64,000 nucleotides of DNA, from assembly GCA_934232895.1 (NCBI GenBank), contig CAKQGH010000003.1, positions 1 through 64,000 of the forward strand, written 5' to 3'. This document shows, in pieces, positions 31,571-41,168 of this stretch. This stretch comes from an uncultured Alphaproteobacteria bacterium (GTDB lineage Bacteria > Pseudomonadota > Alphaproteobacteria > Rs-D84). Each line of letters starts with the position of its first letter. Position 1 is the first letter of the stretch. Made by a program: the position numbers and the translations under genes. The notes under the pieces were generated by a model, which did not search any database, was not told the origin of the DNA, and worked only from the letters and a program-made list of their open reading frames with translations.

Positions 31571-32251
31571 GTGGACACAACCAATACAGATTTTCACGCC
31601 GGACATCGCAATCGCCTGCGCCAGAAATTTCTGGATGATAAATTGGCCGATTACGAATTGCTGGAATTAATGTTGGGCTATGTTATCCCACGGCGTGATG
31701 TGCGGCCGTTGGCGCGTGGGTTGCTGAAACAATTTGGCGGAATAAATCAAATTTTAACCGCACCATTGGATGACCTGATTGCTTTTCCCGGAATGGGGCG
31801 CAACACCGCAATATTTTTCAAGGTTATAAATCACATAATGATAATCGGGTATGCGGAAAAATTAAAAGAGCGCCCCGTTTTTCACAATGAACAGATTTTG
31901 ACGAACTATTGCCGGGCCGTGTTGTCCGGCAAAACGGTCGAGGAATTTCATGTTCTATATCTGGATGATGAAATGCGTCTGGTCGCCGACGATGTGCATA
32001 CGCGCGGTACATCCGATGAATCGGCGGTTTATCAGCGCGAGATATTAAAACGCGCGTTGGTATTAAATGCGGCGTGTATTGTTATGTTGCATAACCATCC
32101 GACGCCCGGTCGTTCATTTTCAACCGATGATGTAAACACGACATTGGCGGTCGCAAAATTCTTGGGCGCGGTGGGTGTGCGTTTGTACGACCACTATGTT
32201 GTGTCGGGCGGAATTGTTTATTCAATGCGCGGAATGCATTTGTTAAAATAA
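31571..32251 (+). CDS. radC: RadC family JAB-domain protein
   Basis: 226 aa from GTG 31571, preceded by GCGGGG; the frame is open from 31484 inside map but that would add unrelated residues. N-terminal HhH-like region (YELLELMLGYVIPRRDVRPLARGLL) and the C-terminal JAB/MPN metal site HNHPTPGRSFSTDD (HxHPxxxxxxSxxD). RadC function is unresolved; a DNA-repair role is historical. Its place just after map is seen in other Alphaproteobacteria. Confidence 0.88.
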   Translation: MDTTNTDFHAGHRNRLRQKFLDDKLADYELLELMLGYVIPRRDVRPLARGLLKQFGGINQILTAPLDDLIAFPGMGRNTAIFFKVINHIMIIGYAEKLKERPVFHNEQILTNYCRAVLSGKTVEEFHVLYLDDEMRLVADDVHTRGTSDESAVYQREILKRALVLNAACIVMLHNHPTPGRSFSTDDVNTTLAVAKFLGAVGVRLYDHYVVSGGIVYSMRGMHLLK

Positions 32252-32860
32252 ATCGGCAACATTGCATATTGTGCCAACCGGTGCTGATGCAACATTATGG
32301 AATTGGTTCCCGGTTATTGTATATTCTGTGCGTGTGGCGGGCGTTGGCGTGTCCCACGATTGTTCCCACCCGCGCGAAATTTTAATCACACGAAAATCAG
32401 GCTTGAATACAAAACGCAATTTTTGCAGTGCGCAATCGGCGCCCTCGGTCGTGCGGAAACCGTCTGGTGTTATATCGGTGTATCCGTTTTTAGTGTTTAA
32501 TTCAATTTTATAATCATAATAAAAATGGTCTGTGCCATTTTCAACGCGGCGGCGCGTAATGCGATCGGGGCGCCCATCGTCGTTTATGTCGCGGTTAAAA
32601 ACCACTGTTTCGGCAATGCCGGCGCCAAATTCATCCAATGTGCCGCGCGTGACGGCGTCTGGATTGCGCAGTCCATCGTTAAATTCGCCGTCATCGGTGG
32701 CGACCGTGTCGGTGGGCGCATTGGGTGATACAACGGTCATCGTGCGACCGGGCTTTTCCCCACGGTCATTTACCAACATGTATGCCAATACCCCAATGGC
32801 AACGATAAACATTACCAACAATACATTGAACAGAATATTCCTACTTTGTTGCGTTTTCAT
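32243..32860 (-). CDS. Membrane-anchored periplasmic protein of unknown function
   Basis: 205 aa from ATG 32860. One transmembrane anchor (NILFNVLLVMFIVAIGVLAYMLV, split here by description: residues ~10-32) is followed by a Pro/Thr-rich linker and a globular part with an FG-GAP/calcium-type loop RDINDDGRPDRI near 105, a motif usual in beta-propeller or EF-like calcium-binding proteins. It starts 4 bases after the stop of the next gene upstream (32865), so they are co-transcribed. It overlaps the convergent radC 3' end by 9 bases. Confidence 0.6.
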   Translation of the reverse strand: MKTQQSRNILFNVLLVMFIVAIGVLAYMLVNDRGEKPGRTMTVVSPNAPTDTVATDDGEFNDGLRNPDAVTRGTLDEFGAGIAETVVFNRDINDDGRPDRITRRRVENGTDHFYYDYKIELNTKNGYTDITPDGFRTTEGADCALQKLRFVFKPDFRVIKISRGWEQSWDTPTPATRTEYTITGNQFHNVASAPVGTICNVADLF

Positions 32861-32864
32861 TTTT

Positions 32865-33887
32865 TCATTCCTGGGTTGTGCGACCAACGCGCCATCCTTC
32901 GACCGTGCGAATGGCGGATGCGACGCGTGCCAATTCGGCATCGGACAGGTCGCTCATTTTGCGGTTTATGGACAGGCCTGTCAATTCTTCGATGCGGCGG
33001 TGATAACCGGCGGTGTTGTTTTCAGATGGCGGGGCATATCGGCTGATTGCGCCGGCAACCGTCAAACGATTGTACGAATTGCTGCGCAACAGTGTTGTGA
33101 TTGCGCGCATACCGGTTTCCTCGTCCGGGAAAACCGCAAATCCGCCGGCGCTGCCCACGGCGCCCATACGGCGTGAAAATTCCGAATAGCGGATGTTGCC
33201 GGGGTTGTTGTTGCGCCATGCGCGTGTGCCGCCCGTGCGACGCGTCCGCGTGCCATCGGCGTGTGTGTATATAACATCGCGCCCCGCACCACTGGCGCCG
33301 GTTGCGCCATCGCGACGGGTGGCGGGCGCGGTTGGGGGCTGTTGTTGTGATGTGGGCGCAACCGCAATTTCGGTTGTAATGGTTGCCTCGACCCGTTCCG
33401 GTTGTGTGGCCCTGTTTGTGGCATTTGGCGCAACAAAAGATTCCGCATACGACGCCCCGGAATCATATATGTTTAATTCCTCGTATAAATTATATTGGTC
33501 GCGTGCCGTCATGGTCAGGTTTCGCGTTTCCAACAATTTGTTTATGTCGGATATTTGCACCGTTATGGTGCGACACCCGCGCCCAAACAAATCGCCACCA
33601 TAAATCATATTTATAATCGGTCCCGCCGCCGAGAGTATTCCGAAAATCAGTGTTAAATTCCTCAGATTTATAAATATGTCGTTTTTCGAACCGCGAATCA
33701 TAGACACGGCCCACCCGAAAATCAATACGCCCGTCAAACAGGTGATAATAACCCACGCATATTCGGCAAATGTTTGGAAACTGCGTAAAATGCACGATGG
33801 ATCTTCCAGATATATTGACGCGCCATCCGACCCCAGGATTCGAAATCCTGAATTCGTCAGCAGTCTAAAAATCGTTTCTGTTTCCAT
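32865..33887 (-). CDS. Membrane protein with a NNPGNIR structural domain
   Basis: 340 aa. Two transmembrane helices (about residues 38-60 and 72-98: AWVIITCLTGVLIFGWAV, LRNLTLIFGILSAAGPIINMIY) resemble type IV secretion TrbC/VirB-like small membrane parts. A Pro/Thr/Ala-rich low-complexity linker (150-220) leads to a C-terminal domain with RAWRNNNPGNIRY and FAVFPDEETGMRAI, which is the signature of a domain shared with phage tail lysozymes and virion peptidoglycan proteins. It therefore may present a wall-remodelling domain in the periplasm. Starts 18 bases after the acidic protein gene at 33906. Confidence 0.65.
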   Translation of the reverse strand: METETIFRLLTNSGFRILGSDGASIYLEDPSCILRSFQTFAEYAWVIITCLTGVLIFGWAVSMIRGSKNDIFINLRNLTLIFGILSAAGPIINMIYGGDLFGRGCRTITVQISDINKLLETRNLTMTARDQYNLYEELNIYDSGASYAESFVAPNATNRATQPERVEATITTEIAVAPTSQQQPPTAPATRRDGATGASGAGRDVIYTHADGTRTRRTGGTRAWRNNNPGNIRYSEFSRRMGAVGSAGGFAVFPDEETGMRAITTLLRSNSYNRLTVAGAISRYAPPSENNTAGYHRRIEELTGLSINRKMSDLSDAELARVASAIRTVEGWRVGRTTQE

Positions 33888-33905
33888 GTGCTATCAATTT
33901 AGCGC

Positions 33906-35021
33906 CTATTTTTTCGACGCCACACCGGTAAAGAATCCGGGCATTGCAAAATCCTCGTCATTGGCGGCGACACCGGCCCATCCAAATAAATCGCCCATCA
34001 GACTGTTGTCGTCGCGGCGGGCTTTTTTGAACGGTAAAATGTTTTTCAGTTTGCCGATTTTCCCAACTTTTTCGGTTTTCTGGGGTACTGTGATTTTATC
34101 TTGGTTTTCGGCAAATTCAGACGCCAACTGTGCCAATGTGGCATCGGTATCGTCGGATATGCCCATATCGTCATCAATGTTTGTGTTGTCAAATTCGGAA
34201 ATCGTATCGACGGGCGCGTCATCATCATTGTCAATGGCGTCTGGTTGTTCTTCAATTTTATCCTCGCGCAGGGGGGCCATTTGTTCCAGCAACTGTTCCA
34301 ATGTGGATTTTTCGTCCGTGTCAATTGGGGCGGCGGTTGGCGCATCGTCTGTAATCATATCGTCAACGGACACCTGTTGCGTAATGTCAATTTCAACCGG
34401 TGCATCCGCCGTTGTGTCAATTTCATCGTGGGCGACCGGGGCGTCGGGTGCCAAATCTGGCGTGGCGTCCTGGGGCGCGACCGGTGCATCCGTGGTCAAC
34501 GGGGCCGGGGGTTCGGTATTGTCGGATTCAATTGGGGCCTTGGATTTCAATACGGATAATATGGAAACAACATTTGCCGGGGCATCATCGGCGGCATTGG
34601 CGGCGTCCGTCACATCAATTGGTGCGGGGGCGGCATCGTCAGCGGGCGCGTCCTCGACCGGTTTTGCGGCCTTTTTTGACTTTGTAGCACGTGGCTTTTT
34701 TGTCGCGCGCGGGGCCGCTGGTGCATCAATGGCGGGCGCGTCCGTGGTTGGGACGTCGATGGCGACCGCATCGTCAATAACTGGGGCCACATCATCGGTC
34801 GTGGTTGTGGTCGCGGGCGTGTCTTCCGCCACTGCGGTAATTGGCGCATCTGGCGCGGTTGGTTGGGCGGTCGCCAATGCGCAATCGGCATCAACCGGAA
34901 CCCCAAATAAAACCGTGTCATTGCCCAGATTTAATGCCGCGCGAACCTCGTCAAAAGCGGCACGAATATCGGACATTTCGAAAATTTCACTGCCAGAAAT
35001 ATAGATGATTTTTGTTTTCAT
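33906..35021 (-). CDS. Acidic low-complexity Ala/Asp/Thr/Pro-rich protein
   Basis: 371 aa. The first ~50 residues are globular (MKTKIIYISGSEIFEMSDIRA, an alpha/beta start) and the last ~70 are basic and hydrophobic (KIGKLKNILPFKKARRDD). The middle ~230 residues are an unstructured run of TDAPAIDAP- and DDAP-like repeats with one Lys/Arg patch (RATKKPRATKSKKAAK). GGGCAAG precedes the ATG. The long frame on the opposite strand (Ser/Ala-rich) is an artefact of this repeat. The gene heads a three-gene leftward operon ending at 32243. The globular N-terminus is of the size of a receiver-like or partner-binding module. Function unknown. Confidence 0.65.
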   Translation of the reverse strand: MKTKIIYISGSEIFEMSDIRAAFDEVRAALNLGNDTVLFGVPVDADCALATAQPTAPDAPITAVAEDTPATTTTTDDVAPVIDDAVAIDVPTTDAPAIDAPAAPRATKKPRATKSKKAAKPVEDAPADDAAPAPIDVTDAANAADDAPANVVSILSVLKSKAPIESDNTEPPAPLTTDAPVAPQDATPDLAPDAPVAHDEIDTTADAPVEIDITQQVSVDDMITDDAPTAAPIDTDEKSTLEQLLEQMAPLREDKIEEQPDAIDNDDDAPVDTISEFDNTNIDDDMGISDDTDATLAQLASEFAENQDKITVPQKTEKVGKIGKLKNILPFKKARRDDNSLMGDLFGWAGVAANDEDFAMPGFFTGVASKK

Positions 35022-35102
35022 GTGACTTGCCCCTGAATCAATGCTGGCATTATATCACATTTTAGGGTTGAACGCATATAAAAAATATCTTAAACTGGGA
35101 CT

Positions 35103-35312
35103 ATGACCGATATAAAACAACAGATTTTTCAAGAACTGAATTCATTGGCCGAGGCCACCGCCCGTCTGCAAGGAACCGCGGTTGCCGCCGGCAAACAAAC
35201 GGATCTGGAGGTTGCAATCCTGACCGAACAGGTAAAAACATTGCGCGAAAAAAATGCCCGCGCGGTGCAATTGATTGATAAATCTGTGTCCATATTAAAG
35301 AAGTTAAAATGA
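35103..35312 (+). CDS. Small coiled-coil protein, ZapB-like/DUF4164-like
   Basis: 69 aa, predicted to be almost entirely coiled coil (QIFQELNSLAEATARLQG, AILTEQVKTLREKNARAVQLIDKSVSILKKLK). It overlaps the zapA start by 4 bases (ATGA), and small coiled-coil partners next to zapA are common in Alphaproteobacteria. A divisome-associated role through ZapA is inferred from position. Confidence 0.65.
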   Translation: MTDIKQQIFQELNSLAEATARLQGTAVAAGKQTDLEVAILTEQVKTLREKNARAVQLIDKSVSILKKLK

Positions 35313-35584
35313 GTGTCGTTTCAATACCCATTGTAAATAAAAATTACCCCATGGGGTGCGAGGATGGCCAGGAACCCCGCCTGGTTGAATTGGGCAAAAT
35401 GGTCGATGCGCGCGCCCGTGAAATTTTGGATAAAATTGGGCCGTTGCCAGAAAATGCGTTGTTGGCAACATTGTGCATTGTCCTGGCGGACGAGGTTCAT
35501 AACCGCCCGGCACCCGCCGCGACCGAGGCTGACCTGCGCGAAATTTTGGCGCGAATTCGTGAAATAAAACATAAAATTGCATAA
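35309..35584 (+). CDS. zapA: Cell division protein ZapA
   Basis: 91 aa. The ZapA pattern is clear: VSIPIVNKNYPMGCEDGQEPRLVELGKMVDARAREI (beta hairpin then helix) and ALLATLCIVLADEV on the coiled-coil helix. ZapA crosslinks FtsZ filaments at the division ring. Translationally coupled to the upstream coiled-coil gene. Confidence 0.82.
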   Translation: MSVVSIPIVNKNYPMGCEDGQEPRLVELGKMVDARAREILDKIGPLPENALLATLCIVLADEVHNRPAPAATEADLREILARIREIKHKIA

Positions 35585-35585
35585 T

Positions 35586-35610
35586 GGTCCCGCTTTGGGA
35601 CTGTTTTTTT
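35586..35610 (+). terminator. Terminator after zapA
   Basis: GTCCC-GCTTT-GGGAC hairpin followed by TGTTTTTTT, two bases after the zapA stop. Confidence 0.75.
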
Positions 35611-35651
35611 CTGTTGTTATTTTTTTTCAAATGTTCTAGATTTTATGGGCA

Positions 35652-37883
35652 ATGAGTAAGGAAATTATTGAAAATATTGAATCACAACAGCTGTCGGATG
35701 CATTGTCCCAGCGTTATTTGTCATACGCGGTCAGCACAATTGTGTCGCGCGCGTTGCCCGATGTTCGCGATGGGTTAAAGCCCGTGCATCGCCGTATTTT
35801 GTATTCTATGTTGCGCCAGAAATTGTCGCCATCGGCGGCGTTTCGTAAATGCGCGACGGTGGTCGGCGATGTGTTGGGTCACTATCATCCCCATGGGGAC
35901 AGTTCTGTTTATGATGCAATGGTTCGTCTGGCCCAGGATTTTTCGGTGCGTTATCCGCTGATTGATGGCCAGGGTAATTTTGGAAATATCGACGGTGACC
36001 CCCAGGCGGCGTACCGTTATACGGAATCGAAAATGACCGATGCCGCCATGCTGATTATGGAGGGCATTGACGAAAACAGCGTTGATATGATGCCGAATTT
36101 TGATGGCACCACGTCTGAACCGGTTGTTATGCCGGGCGCGTTTCCAAATTTGCTGGCCAATGGCGGTATGGGTATTGCGGTTGGTATGGCGACAAATATC
36201 CCAACACATAACGTGGCCGAGGTTTGTGATGCCCTGAACCTGGTGGTGGATAAACCAGACGCGACAACCGCCCAGATTATGAAAAAGATGATTGGGCCTG
36301 ATTTTCCAACCGGTGGCGTTTTAATTGACAGTTTTGACACAATTGTTAAAAACTATGAAACGGGTCGCGGCGCATTTCGTATTCGCGCAAAATGGGAAAT
36401 TGAAAAACTGGACCGCGGGGCCGAGCAGGTGGTTATCACCGAAATTCCGTACGGATTGCTGAAATCAAAATTGGTGGAACAAATCGCCGGTCTGATAGAC
36501 GCGCGCAAATTGCCGTTGGTTGATGATATTGTCGATGAATCAACAACCGATGTGCGCATTGTTATCACACCGAAAAGCCGCAATGTTCCATTGGATAAAA
36601 TGATGGCGCATCTGTTCGCGATGACCGATTTGGAATATCGATTCAATATGAATTTCAATGTAATCGATACCAACGGTGCGCCGCGCGTGATGGGCATTGG
36701 GTCGGTTTTGCGTGAATTTATCGCACACCAGAAAAATGTTTTAATCCGTCGCACTAATTGGCGTTTGGGCAATATTGAACGCCGGTTGGAAATTTTGGGC
36801 GGTTTGCTGATTGTGTACCTGAATCTGGACCGCGTTATTGAAATCATCAGAACCGAAGATGATGCGAAATCCGTATTGATGTCGGAATTCAAACTGACCG
36901 AGGTTCAGGTAGAGGCAATTTTGAACACCCGCCTGCGCAGTCTGCGTAAATTGGAAGAAATGGAAATCCGGCGCGAGGATGCCGAGTTATTGGCGGAACA
37001 AAAACAGTTGCAGGAATTGCTGGCATCTGATCAAATGCAACGTGACCAGTTAAAGGCGTGGTTCAGTGACATTAAAAAGCGCTATGATAAAAAGACCGCA
37101 CTGGGGCGTCGCCGCACCACATGGGCGGAACAAACCGAAGAAATCGTCGTAAATGCGGATGAATTTATTGAAAAAGAACCATTGACCATCATTCTGTCCA
37201 CAATGGGATGGATTCGCGCGGCCAAGGGCACGTTGGATTTGAACAATCTGGATTTGAAATTCAAAGAGGGCGACGAACTGCAATTCGCGTTCCACGCGAT
37301 GTCGACCGATAAAATCAATTTGTTTACATCGGGTGGAAAAATGTTCACATTGGCGGCAAACGAATTACCGTCGGCGCGTGGGTTTGGTGAATCGGTGCGT
37401 TTAATGGCGGACATTGGCGCAACCGAAACAATAGTGCGCGCATTCGTGTTGGACACATCGGCCAAATATTTGTTGGTTGGGCGGCATGGAACCGGTTTTA
37501 TCGTATCTGGTGAAAATTGTCTGGCCCAGACGAAAAACGGTAAACAGGTTATGAATACCGATGCGGCGAATCCGGCAATTATGTGTGTTGCGGTCACGGG
37601 TGATACAATTGCTATGTCGGGTTCAAACGATAAACTGTTGATATTTGATACGGCGGAAATTCCCGAAATGACCCGGGGCAAGGGCGTGATTTTACAAAAA
37701 TACAACGCCGAACGTACATACGTTTTGGACGTTATGTTCTTTAACGCGGCGGACGGTTTTGGTTGGACAACGGGACGCGGCACAACCAAATTGGATGATT
37801 GGGCGCCATGGCGTGGCCGGCGCGCATCCCAGGGCCGCACCGTGCCATTGGGGTTCCCGCGTACGGGTAAATTTACGAAATAA
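35652..37883 (+). CDS. parC: DNA topoisomerase IV subunit A
   Basis: 743 aa. N-terminal winged helix with [18 protein letters not shown], catalytic Tyr in AAYRYTE near residue 126, tower and coiled-coil, and a C-terminal beta-pinwheel without the gyrase box QRRGGKG; this and the [19 protein letters not shown] variant of the quinolone region fit ParC rather than GyrA. The region around the Ser pair of PHGDSSVY has no resistance-type change. ParC decatenates chromosomes after replication. parE is not in the window. The start is ATG 35652 with a weak site. Confidence 0.9.
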   Translation: MSKEIIENIESQQLSDALSQRYLSYAVSTIVSRALPDVRDGLKPVHRRILYSMLRQKLSPSAAFRKCATVVGDVLGHYHPHGDSSVYDAMVRLAQDFSVRYPLIDGQGNFGNIDGDPQAAYRYTESKMTDAAMLIMEGIDENSVDMMPNFDGTTSEPVVMPGAFPNLLANGGMGIAVGMATNIPTHNVAEVCDALNLVVDKPDATTAQIMKKMIGPDFPTGGVLIDSFDTIVKNYETGRGAFRIRAKWEIEKLDRGAEQVVITEIPYGLLKSKLVEQIAGLIDARKLPLVDDIVDESTTDVRIVITPKSRNVPLDKMMAHLFAMTDLEYRFNMNFNVIDTNGAPRVMGIGSVLREFIAHQKNVLIRRTNWRLGNIERRLEILGGLLIVYLNLDRVIEIIRTEDDAKSVLMSEFKLTEVQVEAILNTRLRSLRKLEEMEIRREDAELLAEQKQLQELLASDQMQRDQLKAWFSDIKKRYDKKTALGRRRTTWAEQTEEIVVNADEFIEKEPLTIILSTMGWIRAAKGTLDLNNLDLKFKEGDELQFAFHAMSTDKINLFTSGGKMFTLAANELPSARGFGESVRLMADIGATETIVRAFVLDTSAKYLLVGRHGTGFIVSGENCLAQTKNGKQVMNTDAANPAIMCVAVTGDTIAMSGSNDKLLIFDTAEIPEMTRGKGVILQKYNAERTYVLDVMFFNAADGFGWTTGRGTTKLDDWAPWRGRRASQGRTVPLGFPRTGKFTK

Positions 37884-37885
37884 AA

Positions 37886-37912
37886 AAAATGCGCCAATGG
37901 CGCATTTTTTAT
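37886..37912. terminator. Bidirectional terminator between parC and lpxI
   Basis: AAAATGCGCC-A-ATGGCGCATTTT hairpin between the convergent stops at 37883 and 37909. Confidence 0.75.
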
Positions 37913-38733
37913 TCGACCGCCACAATAAATATCTTGGCATCGTTTGCGGCGCGAATGGTGGCCGCTTTGTCCACAACAAAACATGTTTTGGCGTTTACAA
38001 TAATTCCGCGCAGGTGTGCCGCCGCAACCGCACGCACGGTGTCAACGCCAATGGCCGGAATATCAATGCGCAAATCCTGGCCCGGTTTGGTCATTTTTGC
38101 AAACACACCACTGGCGCGGCGTTTGTTTTTGCGCATTTCAACCACGCGGTCCAGCATTTTTGCCGTGCCTTCGGCAGCCTCGACCGCGATAACCTGTTTA
38201 TCAACAACAACCGATGCGCCAATGTCGGCGGCACCAATCGTGTGCGAAACATCCACCGCGCGTTCAATGTCGCGCGCGTCGCGTGCGCTGGGTTTGGTGC
38301 GGGTTTTTACCCCCGCCGTTTCAAATGCCAGTTCTGGCGCCGCGTCTTGGGCGGCAACAATTTCAAAACCGCGTTTTTCCAGTGCCTTGTTCAATGCAAC
38401 CCCCATGGAATCATACCCCCGTTGATGTTTCATAATACTTATCAATAAACCGATTGACCACCAATCGGGACGGATGTCGGCAAAATTTGGATGCCCCAAT
38501 GCGCCAACAAATGTCAGTTTGCGAATGCCGCGGCGGCGAAATTGCCGAATGGCGGGCCACGCACCGCCCAATCGTACAACCAAATCGGGATTTAATTTTG
38601 GGTTTACAAAATTTTTCAGCCCAACAATATATACATCCCATCCCGCGCGTTGTAATGCGTCGCGCGTAAAGAATGGTAAATCCAACGCGCCGGCAATCAA
38701 TGCTATTTTTTTATCATTGTCTGTTTTCTTCAT
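37909..38733 (-). CDS. lpxI: UDP-2,3-diacylglucosamine pyrophosphatase LpxI
   Basis: 274 aa from ATG 38733 (earlier in-frame starts up to 38769 would add a short extension; no start has a strong ribosome site). KIALIAGALDLPFF, the GGAW..FRRRGI segment, SIGLLISIMKHQRGYDSMG and the C-terminal KMTKPGQDLRIDIPAIGVDTV with VVEAAEGT define DUF1009/LpxI. It hydrolyses UDP-diacylglucosamine to lipid X, replacing LpxH; LpxI is characteristic of Alphaproteobacteria. Confidence 0.92.
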   Translation of the reverse strand: MKKTDNDKKIALIAGALDLPFFTRDALQRAGWDVYIVGLKNFVNPKLNPDLVVRLGGAWPAIRQFRRRGIRKLTFVGALGHPNFADIRPDWWSIGLLISIMKHQRGYDSMGVALNKALEKRGFEIVAAQDAAPELAFETAGVKTRTKPSARDARDIERAVDVSHTIGAADIGASVVVDKQVIAVEAAEGTAKMLDRVVEMRKNKRRASGVFAKMTKPGQDLRIDIPAIGVDTVRAVAAAHLRGIIVNAKTCFVVDKAATIRAANDAKIFIVAVE

Positions 38734-38819
38734 ACGGCAAATGATACGCATAAAAGGGGCTGGAATCAAGTTTCAATTTATGATAAAATTTCTGCATAAT
38801 AATCAATGGGTATAATATC

Positions 38820-39581
38820 ATGAAAAAAATATCGTATTTTGCATTGCTGGCATTGATGATGCCGTCGTTTGCGCACGCCGCATACAGTGATAAACAATTC
38901 ACGCGCGAGGTTGCACGTGGGCTGGATATTGTGACGGTGCGCGAAACTATTGACGACACACCACCGGCGCCGATGGGCGAATTGGGCGCGGATGTATACG
39001 ACCGTGTTTTGGAATCGGACGGTACGCGCGTTTTTATCCCGACATCTATGTATATGCGCGCGGGGGCGGGGCTGAATTTGTCATTTGCAACCGATGCGGC
39101 ACGCGTTGGCGATGAAAAGCATGACGCGCATGCCGGGTGGACAACGCAAATCGGACTGGGGTGGAATTTGTCATCGTATGTTCGCACGGAACTGGATTTC
39201 CAACAATCATCATTTGAATTTGCCGATTTACCAGACGCCACCGCAACATATCGTACGGCGGGCGCAATGCTGTATTTTGATTTTGCGCGTCGCTATGTGC
39301 ACAGTGGCGATGTCACATATCGTCGCCGTTTTGTTCCGTTTATGGGACTGGGCGCGGCCGCGGGGCAATACCGGTTCGAAGGCGCCGGTGGTGCCGATGG
39401 TTTTGTTATTGCGGCGCCGCGTGCGACATTTGGGTTTAATGTTATGTTGACCGAATTATTGGGTGTTGATGTAATGTATCAATATCAAATGATGATTGGC
39501 AATGGTTTCGGGTGGAACGCACCGCGCGGCGGGGTTGATAACATCAGCAATGTTATCGCATCGTTCCGTATGAATTTCTGA
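38820..39581 (+). CDS. Outer-membrane beta-barrel protein
   Basis: 253 aa with signal peptide MKKISYFALLALMMPSFAHA. The mature part alternates hydrophobic residues in about eight strands (YMRAGAGLNLSF, TQIGLGWNLS, VRTELDFQQSS, VPFMGLGAAAGQYRF, ATFGFNVML) and ends in a C-terminal Phe (SFRMNF), the BamA recognition signal. This is a small 8-stranded OmpA/OmpW-type porin-like barrel. A paralogous barrel gene follows. Function in the outer membrane is not further predictable. Confidence 0.8.
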   Translation: MKKISYFALLALMMPSFAHAAYSDKQFTREVARGLDIVTVRETIDDTPPAPMGELGADVYDRVLESDGTRVFIPTSMYMRAGAGLNLSFATDAARVGDEKHDAHAGWTTQIGLGWNLSSYVRTELDFQQSSFEFADLPDATATYRTAGAMLYFDFARRYVHSGDVTYRRRFVPFMGLGAAAGQYRFEGAGGADGFVIAAPRATFGFNVMLTELLGVDVMYQYQMMIGNGFGWNAPRGGVDNISNVIASFRMNF

Positions 39582-39592
39582 TGGGGGATAAA

Positions 39593-40234
39593 ATGAAAAA
39601 AAGTTTACTGTTTTGTGCAATGTGTTTAATGCCATCGCTGGCGTCGGCGGCAATTCCCTATCGGACCGAGGTTTTGAGTATGCCAACCCAACCCGGTGCC
39701 GTCGATGATGAATCGTTTGCGCGTGCGCATCGGTTTTATGTTGGCGGGATGTATAATTTTTCCGTATGGAACGATGGTACGGATGATGTGACGCATATTT
39801 CCGGAAAAGATACCAGTTCATTTGAGTTTGTTGCCGGTGTTCGCGCATTTGATACTTTCCGTATCGAGGCAAATTACATTCGCACCGCGGCCGAATGGGA
39901 CGCATTCAAATTGACGGGTAATACCGCGATGGTGAATGCAATATTTGATGCCCGCATTGACAGTATGTATCGCGCGTTCCATCATCAGTTGTTTGTGCCG
40001 TATGTTGGTGTGGGCGGCGGGTTGTCGTGGAACCATGCAACCGATGTTGAATTGGATAAAACAACCAGTGCGGTTGCGTCGGCAATGGCGGGCGTTGGGA
40101 TTGAAATGGGTGAATATTTTACGGTTGATTTGGGATACCGCTATGTGTATATGTTTGCACCCGAATTCAAAACAATGCGTGACTATGCGCCAATTGCGCA
40201 TCAATTGCGCGCCGGTGTGCGTATAAACTTTTGA
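39593..40234 (+). CDS. Second outer-membrane beta-barrel protein
   Basis: 213 aa from ATG 39593, signal peptide MKKSLLFCAMCLMPSLASA. It has the same strand pattern as its neighbour (FYVGGMYNFSVW, FVAGVRAFDTFRIEANYI, LFVPYVGVGGGLSWNH, VGIEMGEYFTVDLGYRYVY) and ends in LRAGVRINF with terminal Phe. Tandem with 38820 and probably co-transcribed. It resembles the opacity/OmpW-like families. Confidence 0.8.
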   Translation: MKKSLLFCAMCLMPSLASAAIPYRTEVLSMPTQPGAVDDESFARAHRFYVGGMYNFSVWNDGTDDVTHISGKDTSSFEFVAGVRAFDTFRIEANYIRTAAEWDAFKLTGNTAMVNAIFDARIDSMYRAFHHQLFVPYVGVGGGLSWNHATDVELDKTTSAVASAMAGVGIEMGEYFTVDLGYRYVYMFAPEFKTMRDYAPIAHQLRAGVRINF

Positions 40235-40243
40235 AACAGATAA

Positions 40244-41167
40244 ATGAAACAGTGTCCGTTATTTGGCGTGTGTGGTGGTTGCAAATTTGATTTTGCCGCC
40301 GCCAATTATCGCGAAAAAAAATTGGCCGAATTGCGTGGCGTGACGCCAACCGCGGATGCCGTGTGGTTCGCACCGGGACTGCGCCGGCGTGCCGATTTTG
40401 CATTTGCGGGCGGCGCGTTTGGTTTTTATGCCACTGCCACCAAAGACATTGTGCCCGTGCGCACTTGCCCAAATCTGGTGCCGGAAATAAACAATATTTT
40501 ACCGGCGTTGGCGGCGTTGCCGTGGAATGGGGCGGGTGCGTGTTTGGTCACCGCGTGTGACAATGGCATTGATGTTGCCATTTCGTCAAGTGTTCCATAT
40601 TTTTCGGCCGATTTTCGCAATGCATGTGCAAAATTGCCGGCAATTCGTATTACTTGGAATGGTGCCACGATAAAGCAAACCGCAACCCCGGTTGTGAATT
40701 TCGACGACCACGCGGTTGATTACCCGGCGGGTGCGTTTTTACAACCAACGGTGCCCAGTGCCGACGCAATGCGGCAAATGGTTGTGGGGGCGGCGCGTGG
40801 CGCACACCGTGTGGCGGATTTGTTTTGCGGCCTGGGCAATTTTACATTTGCATTAAATGCCGATGGTTTTGATATTGTGGGTACGGGGGCACATCGCGAT
40901 TTATTTACACACCCATTGACGGTTGGAATGTTAAACGGGTACGATTGCGTGGTTATGGACCCGCCGCGTGCCGGCGCAAATGCCCAGTGTCGTGAAATCA
41001 TAAAATCAAATGTTTCGCGTGTGATTTATGTTTCGTGCAATCCGGCAACATTTACGCGTGATGCGCGAACATTGACGGGTGGCGGGTATAAAATGACGCA
41101 ATTGGTCCCGGTTGATCAATTTGTGGGCAGTGCCCATTGGGAATTATTCGCCGTGTTTGAAAAATAA
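40244..41167 (+). CDS. Compact TrmA/RlmD-family RNA uracil-5-methyltransferase
   Basis: 307 aa. The N-terminal CPLFGVCGGC cysteines resemble the 4Fe-4S cluster motif of RlmD/RlmC. Catalytic signatures are VADLFCGLGNFTF (SAM motif I), MDPPRAGA and the nucleophile/base region YVSCNPATFTRDA. It methylates C5 of a uridine in 23S rRNA or tRNA. About 100 residues shorter than typical members because the TRAM domain and part of the insert are missing. Starts 9 bases after the outer-membrane protein stop; no promoter seen between. Confidence 0.85.
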   Translation: MKQCPLFGVCGGCKFDFAAANYREKKLAELRGVTPTADAVWFAPGLRRRADFAFAGGAFGFYATATKDIVPVRTCPNLVPEINNILPALAALPWNGAGACLVTACDNGIDVAISSSVPYFSADFRNACAKLPAIRITWNGATIKQTATPVVNFDDHAVDYPAGAFLQPTVPSADAMRQMVVGAARGAHRVADLFCGLGNFTFALNADGFDIVGTGAHRDLFTHPLTVGMLNGYDCVVMDPPRAGANAQCREIIKSNVSRVIYVSCNPATFTRDARTLTGGGYKMTQLVPVDQFVGSAHWELFAVFEK

Positions 41168-41168
41168 T

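Noticed and set aside
33676..35004. 442-aa Ser/Ala/Gly-rich frame on the plus strand
   Set aside because: It is the antisense of the acidic repeat gene at 33906-35021, which has the better ribosome site and a globular N-terminus.
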